Below are positions 1 through 6,161 of a stretch of DNA of 6,798 bases, one piece after another (the stretch's first letter is position 1; every line of letters starts with the position of its first letter). The DNA is taken from contig CANEUJ010000092.1 in the NCBI GenBank assembly GCA_947441745.1, forward strand, positions 1 through 6,798, read 5' to 3'. The notes under the pieces are model-generated. The model was not told where the DNA came from and did not search any database. It saw nothing but the letters and a program-made list of their open reading frames with translations. The DNA comes from Neisseriaceae bacterium. Lineage in GTDB: Bacteria; Pseudomonadota; Gammaproteobacteria; Burkholderiales; UBA11063. The position numbers and the translations under genes were made by a program.

Positions 1-1
1 C

Positions 2-112
2 GAGTTGAGTCTAATAGATCTAAAAATTTTAAAAGGTCAGTTTCTTTTGATGCTTGAATCCACGGGTACAAATATTGATGAATTCAGCGAAATATTATTT
101 ACTATAGTATAA
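2..112 (+). CDS. Possible 3' end of an unrecognised upstream gene (partial)
   Basis: The frame starting at base 2 stays open for 36 codons and stops at TAA 110-112. The piece reads as a short helical-looking segment containing GQFLLMLESTGTNIDEF, with no motif I recognise. It does not resemble the end of a metal-binding ZnuA-type protein, which is the neighbour one would expect next to this transporter. In DNA this AT-rich, 36 open codons could occur by chance. A minus-strand frame across about 1-87 is also open, with codons that look protein-like, but it has no ATG or GTG start. I therefore hold the forward call loosely. Confidence 0.3.
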   Translation, partial: ELSLIDLKILKGQFLLMLESTGTNIDEFSEILFTIV

Positions 113-113
113 T
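83..113 (+). promoter_or_regulatory. Candidate promoter for the metal ABC transporter operon
   Basis: A perfect -10 hexamer TATAAT lies at 108-113, with a weak -35-like TTCAGC at 83-88 (19-base spacer). Transcription would begin near base 120, giving a leader of about 50 bases before the ATPase start at 171. A 10-base perfect palindrome, TACTATAGTA (100-109), overlaps the -10 and could be an operator. It does not match the Zur or Fur consensus as I know them. The -10 is convincing as a string, but such strings are frequent in AT-rich DNA. Confidence 0.4.
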
Positions 114-170
114 ACAAGGCTAATGCGTCTATAACTCACATATATTAGAATGGAACTTAAAGTTTAGCAA

Positions 171-860
171 ATGATTGAATGTAAAAATTTGGTACTTGGG
201 TACCATGAATCACTGGTAGAGCCTTTTAACCTCAAAGTCGCTGATAACAAATGGATGGGGATAATTGGTGAAAATGGAATAGGTAAATCTACTTTCATGA
301 AAACCATTCTTGGAGTAATCAAACCAATATCTGGTAGTATCAGTATTTTTGGTAAAAATATTGGGCAAATTAATGATATTATTTCTTACATTCCTCAAGA
401 ACGGGAAATAAATCTAAGCGATCTAATGAGTGGCTTAACTCTAATCAAAAGTAGTTATCACGGTGCTTCATTTGGACTGCCATTACTAAACCGTAAACTT
501 CATAATCGAGCTCTTGAATTACTGGAGTTAGTTGGTGCTACCAAATATCAGCATCAACCATTTAATACCTTATCAGGTGGACAAAAAAAACGAATATTTC
601 TAGCACAAGCCTTAATTAATGATCCGCAGCTATTACTTCTTGATGAACCCTTGGCTGATTTGGATCCTAGTGCCAAACAGCATTTTATTGAGGCTTTAGA
701 AGAGATTCATAAGCATAAAAGTCTTGGACTTCTTATAATTTCGCATGATATGCACGAAATAGCTTCGCATTTGGATGGGTTTATCCATTTTAAAGATAAA
801 ATCGTACATTCGTGTGTTGAGTTACCTTGTGCAGCAAAGGATACCTATGTGGGCATATGA
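171..860 (+). CDS. Zn/Mn-type ABC transporter ATP-binding protein (ZnuC-like)
   Basis: This is the cytoplasmic ATPase that drives a metal-ion importer, working as a dimer with the permease encoded next. At 229 residues it has the usual length for ZnuC/MntB-type subunits. All nucleotide-binding motifs are intact: Walker A GENGIGKST (33-41), Q-loop glutamine in YIPQ (76), signature LSGGQ (134-138), Walker B LLLLDE (154-159) and the switch histidine in ISHD (192). The N-terminus MIECKNLVLGY is the normal start of the family fold, which fixes ATG 171 even though no good Shine-Dalgarno sequence precedes it. The last 14 bases overlap the permease gene, so translation is probably coupled. Zinc or manganese specificity is inferred from the permease partner. 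The ATPase alone would fit many ABC importers, so I give no symbol. Confidence 0.9.
   Translation: MIECKNLVLGYHESLVEPFNLKVADNKWMGIIGENGIGKSTFMKTILGVIKPISGSISIFGKNIGQINDIISYIPQEREINLSDLMSGLTLIKSSYHGASFGLPLLNRKLHNRALELLELVGATKYQHQPFNTLSGGQKKRIFLAQALINDPQLLLLDEPLADLDPSAKQHFIEALEEIHKHKSLGLLIISHDMHEIASHLDGFIHFKDKIVHSCVELPCAAKDTYVGI
837..841 (+). promoter_or_regulatory. Ribosome binding site that sets the permease start
   Basis: AAGGA lies five bases before ATG 847, inside the end of the ATPase gene. It supports ATG 847 over an in-frame TTG at 775, which would add 24 polar residues unlike the family and overlap the ATPase gene much further. Confidence 0.75.
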
Positions 861-1644
861 TTTCATGCGACATGCCTTATATGCTGGGCTTATTATTGCA
901 ACAGTTTGTGGTGTAGTTAGTGTTTTTGTGGTTTTGAGGCGTAGTGCTTTTGCCGCTCATGCTCTAGGACATGTGAGTTTAACTGGTGCTGCTGGGGCTG
1001 CTTTGGTGGGTATTTCGGCGATAACTGGGCAATTATTATTAAATATACTTTGTGCGATTATAATGGGGCTAATGGGGGATAAAGTTAAAAAAAACGATCT
1101 GGCTGTTGGTGTAGTACTAACTTTTGCCCTTGGACTTGGAGCTTACTTTCTGTTTTTATTTCAAAATAACTACGCTGGAAGTGTAATGAGTATTTTATTC
1201 GGTAATATACTTGCTGTATCAAGTCAGCAGATTTATATTTTATTGCTTCTTGCTGTAATAATTTTATTTACTTTAGTGGTTTTTGCTCGTCCTTTGATTT
1301 TTGCATCAATTGACCCAGTTCTTGCTAAATCTAAAAATGTAGCTGTCAAATTTTTGGCAGTACTGTTTTTTGTGCTTGTAGCTATAACTGTTTCAATGGC
1401 GTGTCAGATTGTTGGGGCGTTACTTGTGTTTGTCATGCTAATAATTCCTGGGGCAATAGGAATGCAGTGGGGCGATAGTATATATAAAATTATCTTTATT
1501 AGCGTCATAGTTGCAAATCTAACAATAATAATCGCTTTGTATGTGGCGTATTATTTTAATCTACCTACAAGTGTTTGTATCACTATGATCTTATCTTTAA
1601 TTTACTTTTTAGGAATCCTAAGAGGGTATTTAAGATATTCCTAA
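847..1644 (+). CDS. Zn/Mn-type ABC transporter permease (ZnuB-like, ABC-3 family)
   Basis: This is the inner-membrane channel subunit that pairs with the upstream ATPase to import a divalent metal, most likely zinc or manganese. It is 265 residues from ATG 847, typical for the ABC-3 family, with about eight hydrophobic segments (roughly 10-30, 46-76, 86-106, 129-148, 168-186, 188-206, 211-236 and 239-258). Family landmarks are visible: YDFMRHAL at the start, FVVLRR followed by HALGHVSLTGAAGA (28-51), LLFGN-like ILFGNILAV (116-124), FASIDPVLAKSKNV (152-165) before the coupling region, and the ALLVFVMLIIPGA block (191-203). The start is chosen by its AAGGA site and the family N-terminus. The gene overlaps the ATPase gene by 14 bases and ends 30 bases before msrB with no terminator between. 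The metal is inferred from family resemblance. No substrate-binding protein is visible nearby. Confidence 0.9.
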   Translation: MWAYDFMRHALYAGLIIATVCGVVSVFVVLRRSAFAAHALGHVSLTGAAGAALVGISAITGQLLLNILCAIIMGLMGDKVKKNDLAVGVVLTFALGLGAYFLFLFQNNYAGSVMSILFGNILAVSSQQIYILLLLAVIILFTLVVFARPLIFASIDPVLAKSKNVAVKFLAVLFFVLVAITVSMACQIVGALLVFVMLIIPGAIGMQWGDSIYKIIFISVIVANLTIIIALYVAYYFNLPTSVCITMILSLIYFLGILRGYLRYS

Positions 1645-1661
1645 AACATTCTTAACTTTTT

Positions 1662-1668
1662 GGGGTGG
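1662..1668 (+). promoter_or_regulatory. Ribosome binding site of msrB
   Basis: The G-rich stretch GGGGTGG ends six bases before ATG 1675. It supports that start and the inclusion of the signal peptide. Confidence 0.6.
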
Positions 1669-1674
1669 TAATAA

Positions 1675-2190
1675 ATGAAAATCAATTTGAAGATATTTAT
1701 GAGTACGATATTAGTTAATTTATTTATGACAACTAATGCTGATAATGATCCATATGTCAAATTTGATAAAGCTAAAAAATTAAAACAACTAACTCCAGTT
1801 GAGCTTTCAGTGACACAAAAAGCCGATACTGAGCCACCTTTTAATAATGCATATTGGAATAATGAAGCTATTGGTATCTATGTAGATATAGTGTCTGGTG
1901 AACCATTGTTTAGTTCTACCGATAAATTTGATTCTGGCACTGGATGGCCTAGTTTTAGTAAACCAATTGATAAAAGATATATTGTCACCAAAACCGATAG
2001 TAGTATGTTTATGGATAGAGTAGAAGTTCGTTCACGTAATGCTAATTCGCATTTAGGACATGTTTTTGATGATGGCCCCAAACCAACAGGGCTTCGTTAT
2101 TGTATGAATTCGGCTTCAATGCACTTTATCCCAGAGAGCCAAATGGTAAAAGCTGGATACGGGAAATATATGTATTTATTCAAACACTAA
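1675..2190 (+). CDS. msrB: Exported peptide-methionine (R)-S-oxide reductase, single-cysteine type
   Basis: MsrB reduces the R form of methionine sulfoxide in proteins and so repairs oxidative damage. This protein has 171 residues. It begins with a signal-peptide-like stretch (lysines at 2 and 6, hydrophobic 7-18, likely cleavage after Ala22 in TTNA-DND), which points to the periplasm. The SelR/MsrB domain covers about 36-170, with SGTGWPSF (87-94), HLGHVFDDGP (126-135) and RYCMNSAS (141-148), where Cys143 is the catalytic residue. Cys143 is the only cysteine in the protein. The two CxxC zinc pairs of the common form are replaced by Asp71/Ser74 and Ser120/Ala123, and the usual resolving cysteine position is Thr89. 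An arginine common after the catalytic motif is His150. It lies 30 bases after the permease gene and is probably co-transcribed with it. The family call is secure. Activity and reducing partner cannot be read from sequence. Confidence 0.92.
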   Translation: MKINLKIFMSTILVNLFMTTNADNDPYVKFDKAKKLKQLTPVELSVTQKADTEPPFNNAYWNNEAIGIYVDIVSGEPLFSSTDKFDSGTGWPSFSKPIDKRYIVTKTDSSMFMDRVEVRSRNANSHLGHVFDDGPKPTGLRYCMNSASMHFIPESQMVKAGYGKYMYLFKH

Positions 2191-2356
2191 GTTTTTATTG
2201 TATTATGGTGTTTATTTTATGATATTATTATTCTAATATATTTTTTATAATAAGAAGATAGAATGAAAAAGATAGTAAGTTATCAAGTTGATTGGAATTA
2301 ATTATCTATAGTCTATGGTATAATTCCTCTTTCTAATCATTCTTTGGAATACTGCC
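2191..2356. other. AT-rich gap between msrB and hrpA
   Basis: No convincing gene lies here. A 12-codon frame (2263-2301, MKKIVSYQVDWN) begins with ATG but has only a weak upstream AAGAAG. Two loose inverted repeats, AAACAC/GTGTTT (2182-2187 and 2208-2213) and TTATTAT/ATAATAA (2225-2231 and 2247-2253), have 20- and 15-base loops and no following T-run, so neither is a good terminator. The useful signal is the promoter at 2316-2324. Confidence 0.5.
2316..2324 (+). promoter_or_regulatory. Extended -10 promoter of hrpA
   Basis: TGGTATAAT is a perfect extended -10 element: TG, one base, then TATAAT at 2319-2324. No -35 at 16-18 bases is recognisable; TTGGAA at 2292-2297 is 21 bases away. Extended -10 promoters can work without a -35. 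Transcription would start around 2331, only about 25 bases before the region encoding the conserved HrpA N-terminus. That leaves no room for a longer untranslated leader or an N-terminal extension. Confidence 0.55.
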
Positions 2357-5300
2357 ATAGCCCCTCTTAAAATTACTTATCCCGGTGAATTACCGGTTAG
2401 TCGTGAGATTGACGCGATTCGCCGATTAATTAGCAATAATCCCGTGGTTATAGTGTGTGGTGAGACGGGATCTGGTAAAACCACACAATTACCAAAATTA
2501 TTGTATGAGATGGGGTATAGCAAAGATGGTATGATAGCTCATACTCAACCCCGAAAAGTAGCTGCTCGAACAATTACTCACCGAATTAACCAAGAAATAC
2601 GTGAAGCTAATAATATCAATGATCAATCAAATTATAATCTTGATATTGTTGGTTATAAAGTACGTTTTTATGATAAAACATATACTCATACTGCAATAAA
2701 ACTAATGACTGATGGGATTTTATTGCAAGAAATTAGTAGCGATAGACTACTATCAAAATATAAAGCAATTATTATTGATGAAGCCCATGAGCGAAGTCTC
2801 AATATAGACTTTATTTTAGGTTATCTAAAAACTATTCTAAATAAACGTCCTGATTTAAAAATAATCATTACTTCAGCAACGATTGATAATCAAAAATTAT
2901 CTAAGTATTTTAATAATGCTCCAGTTATAAATGTCGAAGGCAAAACTTATCCAGTTGATATCATTTATCAAGATCTTGGTGAAGAAAATAATCTAAATGC
3001 TACAATTTATCAAGCAATAGAGAGCTGTTATGCTCTTGATAGTGGAAATGTACTCGTATTCTTACCAGGTGAACGCGAGATTAAAGAGTGCGTCAACTAT
3101 TTGGGAAAAACCAATTTACGCCGTAATGAAATCTTAGCATTATTTTCACGCCAAAATGAGGCGGAACAAAATCTTGTTTTTAGTGACAATGGCAAACAAA
3201 AAATTATCGTAACAACTAATGTAGCTGAAACATCCTTGACTATACCTGGAGTTAGATTTGTAATTGATAGTGGGTTAGCTCGAGTAAAACGCTATAACGT
3301 TAGAAATAGAGTAGAGCAGTTACAAGTCGAGCCGATATCAAAAGCTAGTAGTAAACAGCGTTCAGGACGTGCTGGGCGTACTAGTCATGGTATGTGTATA
3401 CGCTTATTTAGTGAAGAAGAGTTTAACATACGTCCAGAATATACCGATCCTGAGATTATCAGAAGTAATCTAGCTAATGTTATTCTACGCTTAATTGGGC
3501 TAAAATTGGGAGATCCACTGACATATCCATTTCTTGATTTACCTCAAAACACGGCATATAATGATGGTTTTAAGACATTGTTTCAACTAAAAGCATTAAA
3601 TGATGATAATCAAATTACTGATATTGGCAGGTTATTAGTTAAAATACCGATTGATGTTAATTTGGCTAAAATCTTATTATCAGGAGCTAGAGAATTTAAT
3701 TGTCTAGCAGAAGTTTTGATAATAGTTTCTTTTTTATCCATAAGTGATCCTCGTGAAGTACCATTTGAACACCAACAATTAGCACGTGAACGTCATCAAA
3801 TATGGGTAAATAAAAAATCAGATCTTGTAGTTATATTAAATTTATGGAACTGGTACTATGCTGAATTGGAAAATAAAAAATCTACCAAAAAACTTATCGA
3901 AAAATGTTATTCCCAGTTTTTATCGTATCCACGTATGCGTGAATGGCATGAATTACATAGTCAATTAAAATCTGTCATGGAAAATATAGGTTATAATGAT
4001 ACCAAAGCTCTTAATATAAATACTGATGATAGTTATCAACGTTTACATCAAGCACTTCTTTGTGGGTTTTTAAATAATTGTGGCCAAAAAGACTCGGTGG
4101 AAGATTTTTATATTGGTACAAATGGTAAAAAAATAATTATTCACCCATCAAGCCAGATAACTAAACCTAAATGGATAGTCTCCTCAAGCCTTAACCAAAC
4201 AACGAAGCTCTATGCAAGAATAAATGCTTATATAGAATCGCATTGGTTATTGCCTATGACTACTCATCTGGTAAAATATAATTACTCTAATGAAACGTGG
4301 GATAAAAAACGTGGTGAAGTTGTTGCATATGAACATGTTATCTTTGGTGGGCTTACAATTGCAAAGAAAAAAGTAGCTTTTTCTAAGATAAATAGTGCTT
4401 TAGCTCGAGAGATTTTTATTAAACAGGGTATTGTATTAAATGAATTAGGTAAGAATTACAAATTTATTAATAATAATCAAAATATAATTGAGAGCTTGGA
4501 GGCGTTGGAGGATAAGCTTCGGCTAGCATTTATTATTATTGAAGATGAGCTTTTTGATTTTTATAATCAATTTATCCCTAATGATATTTGTGATATTCGT
4601 TCTTTTGATGTATGGTGTAAGAATAATGAGTTAAAGTTATTTATTAATAAAGATGAATTAGTTAAAAAATTAATTGCTGATGATAGTCATATGACCTTAT
4701 ATCCTGATTATATGATAGTTAATAATAATAAACTAAAACTACAATATGTATTTAATATGGATAGCCTCGATGATGGAGTTACTGCAACTATATTCATAGA
4801 TAGGCTACTTCAAATTGAAGATGAGGCTTTTAGTTATTTGGTTCCGGGGTTAATTCGGGATAAAGTTACTTTTATAATTAAAATGCTTCCTAAGGCACTT
4901 CGTATTCGAATTAATCAAAATAATGATTTTATTACTGATTTTCTTCAAAATTCACCTTATAAAAATTTTAATGCTGATTTTGTAGGATATTTGAATATTA
5001 ATTATAAGATAGATATAAAAATATCAGAGATTGAAGCAATTAAGTTACCTAAGCATTTAGTGTTTCATTTTCAAATATTTGATAAAAATAAACCACTTCT
5101 TGTGGGAGATAATCTTAAAATATTAAAACAAGAATTAGTTCCTGAGTTAAATAAATTAATTGATACATATGCAAGTAGTTACACTCAAAGAAATATCACT
5201 ATCTGGGTTGATGGAATGGAGAAACTTCTTCATCCAATTAGTAAGTCCTTAGGTTATTTAAGCCTTAAACTTGAGGAAATGCATGTTCATTTGGTGGTAA

Positions 5301-6016
5301 TGTCTGATTTGGATAAGGCTAACATACATACTCGTCTTGGATTTTTACAGCTTATCAAAAATAATTTATCTGGACAAATTAAATATCTGGAACAAAAACG
5401 CTTTTCTAATTTTACCCAAACAGCGATGTATCTTAAAAACATTGATAATAGTGAAAAACTATTAACTGATAGTATTAATTTTATTTTGAGAATGTCTGTT
5501 AATTTAACTACTATACCAAGCAGTCATGATGATTTTGAGAGGCTAATTAAGATAGCTAGTCAAACAATTATTCAAAACACTACTTTATTTGCTAACATAT
5601 TATTTAATATAGCTAAATATTATAATGAATTATGTATAAAATTAGATGGGCATAATTTAGAGTCAGAAATTGAAGAGCAGCTTGATAATTTAGTGTATAG
5701 TGGTTTTTTACGTTATACACGTTACCATCAGTTAGAGCATTTTCCGCGTTACATACAGGCTATTATCAAACGTTTGGATAAATACGCGATAGACAAATCT
5801 CGAGATAGTATGATTAATAAAGATATCAATGAGCTTTATGAAACATGGTATGACTACGTAGATAAACTTGAACAAGCTCGTAAACCAGTTAGTCGCGAAA
5901 TATATGATTTTAGATATAAAATAGAAGAATTACGTGTATCTTTATTCGCTCAAGAATTAAAAACCCAGTACCCAGTATCATTAAAACGCTTATGGCGTGA
6001 ACTTGAATCAATGTGA
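2357..6016 (+). CDS. hrpA: ATP-dependent RNA helicase HrpA (DEAH-box), start codon unclear
   Basis: HrpA is a cytoplasmic DEAH-box RNA helicase. In E. coli it has been linked to mRNA processing and to rescue of stalled or collided ribosomes. Numbered from ATA 2357 (1219 residues), the helicase motifs are complete: Walker A GETGSGKT (35-42), TQPRKVAART (motif Ia), DEAH (141-144), SAT (173-175), VFLPGEREI, TTNVAETSLTIPG (motif V) and QRSGRAGR (334-341). The DEAH-family C-terminal region and the HrpA-specific DUF3418 part follow, with KKRGEVVAYEHV, REIFIKQGIV and YLVPGLIRDK. The length is near the roughly 1300 residues of E. coli HrpA, with a shorter N-terminus. Homology starts before GTG 2444: codons 2369-2443 read KITYPGELPVS and then a helix leading into VVIVCGETGSGK. 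No ATG, GTG or TTG is in frame between the stop at 2321 and 2444. GTG 2444 has no Shine-Dalgarno sequence and would cut into the first strand of the fold. ATA 2357 has a weak GGA eight bases upstream; ATT 2339 is an alternative. The gene is otherwise unbroken. Its identity is firm and its 5' end is not. Confidence 0.93.
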   Translation: MAPLKITYPGELPVSREIDAIRRLISNNPVVIVCGETGSGKTTQLPKLLYEMGYSKDGMIAHTQPRKVAARTITHRINQEIREANNINDQSNYNLDIVGYKVRFYDKTYTHTAIKLMTDGILLQEISSDRLLSKYKAIIIDEAHERSLNIDFILGYLKTILNKRPDLKIIITSATIDNQKLSKYFNNAPVINVEGKTYPVDIIYQDLGEENNLNATIYQAIESCYALDSGNVLVFLPGEREIKECVNYLGKTNLRRNEILALFSRQNEAEQNLVFSDNGKQKIIVTTNVAETSLTIPGVRFVIDSGLARVKRYNVRNRVEQLQVEPISKASSKQRSGRAGRTSHGMCIRLFSEEEFNIRPEYTDPEIIRSNLANVILRLIGLKLGDPLTYPFLDLPQNTAYNDGFKTLFQLKALNDDNQITDIGRLLVKIPIDVNLAKILLSGAREFNCLAEVLIIVSFLSISDPREVPFEHQQLARERHQIWVNKKSDLVVILNLWNWYYAELENKKSTKKLIEKCYSQFLSYPRMREWHELHSQLKSVMENIGYNDTKALNINTDDSYQRLHQALLCGFLNNCGQKDSVEDFYIGTNGKKIIIHPSSQITKPKWIVSSSLNQTTKLYARINAYIESHWLLPMTTHLVKYNYSNETWDKKRGEVVAYEHVIFGGLTIAKKKVAFSKINSALAREIFIKQGIVLNELGKNYKFINNNQNIIESLEALEDKLRLAFIIIEDELFDFYNQFIPNDICDIRSFDVWCKNNELKLFINKDELVKKLIADDSHMTLYPDYMIVNNNKLKLQYVFNMDSLDDGVTATIFIDRLLQIEDEAFSYLVPGLIRDKVTFIIKMLPKALRIRINQNNDFITDFLQNSPYKNFNADFVGYLNINYKIDIKISEIEAIKLPKHLVFHFQIFDKNKPLLVGDNLKILKQELVPELNKLIDTYASSYTQRNITIWVDGMEKLLHPISKSLGYLSLKLEEMHVHLVVMSDLDKANIHTRLGFLQLIKNNLSGQIKYLEQKRFSNFTQTAMYLKNIDNSEKLLTDSINFILRMSVNLTTIPSSHDDFERLIKIASQTIIQNTTLFANILFNIAKYYNELCIKLDGHNLESEIEEQLDNLVYSGFLRYTRYHQLEHFPRYIQAIIKRLDKYAIDKSRDSMINKDINELYETWYDYVDKLEQARKPVSREIYDFRYKIEELRVSLFAQELKTQYPVSLKRLWRELESM

Positions 6017-6038
6017 AATCATCAAATAAATCAGCAAG

Positions 6039-6059
6039 TAATATTTACAATTAATATTA
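6039..6059. repeat. Short A/T inverted repeat after hrpA
   Basis: TAATATT (6039-6045) and AATATTA (6053-6059) can form a 7-base-pair A/U stem with a 7-base loop, 22 bases after the hrpA stop. It contains no G:C pairs and no T-run follows (the next bases are GCCCCTA), so it is not a standard intrinsic terminator. It may only help define the transcript end, or it may be chance. Confidence 0.4.
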
Positions 6060-6099
6060 TGCCCCTAAAATATACCCCTTAGGTATTAGCAAAATTCTA

Positions 6100-6130
6100 T
6101 TGCAATTGAATGCTAAAATTCGCATATAAG
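6100..6130 (+). promoter_or_regulatory. Candidate promoter of the ATP-grasp gene
   Basis: TTGCAA (6100-6105) resembles a -35, and TATAAG (6125-6130) matches five of six -10 bases, with a 19-base spacer that is slightly long. Transcription would start about 25 bases before ATG 6162. The direct repeat AAAATTC at 6091-6097 and 6115-6121 flanks the -35. This is plausible rather than strong. Confidence 0.3.
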
Positions 6131-6151
6131 TAAAACTCAATATCAAACTTT

Positions 6152-6156
6152 AAGGA
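6152..6156 (+). promoter_or_regulatory. Ribosome binding site of the ATP-grasp gene
   Basis: AAGGA lies five bases before ATG 6162 and fixes that start, in a gap where no other frame is open. Confidence 0.7.
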
Positions 6157-6161
6157 ATTTT

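Noticed and set aside
1..71. Minus-strand open frame (from TTG 71) reading out of the window start
   Set aside because: Its codons look protein-like, but it has no ATG or GTG start, no ribosome site, and a stop at 88-90. It is too short to judge without upstream sequence.
210..398. Minus-strand 62-codon frame inside the ATPase gene
   Set aside because: It is a shadow of a gene with intact ABC motifs, and nothing supports it.
775..846. 24-residue N-terminal extension of the permease from TTG 775
   Set aside because: It is polar and unlike the family N-terminus, it overlaps the ATPase gene, and ATG 847 has a clear AAGGA site.
1878..2081. Minus-strand 67-codon frame inside msrB
   Set aside because: It lies wholly within a recognised enzyme domain and has no recognisable motif.
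2182..2253. Rho-independent terminator after msrB
   Set aside because: The inverted repeats are short and A/T-only or nearly so. Their loops are 15-20 bases and no T-run follows the stem.
2263..2301. 12-codon frame MKKIVSYQVDWN in the msrB-hrpA gap
   Set aside because: It is very short with a weak ribosome site. Its end overlaps the region just before the hrpA promoter, so it probably arises by chance.
6064..6086. Terminator hairpin after hrpA (CCTAA/TTAGG or ATACC/GGTAT)
   Set aside because: These are two competing 5-base stems with no T-tract after them.
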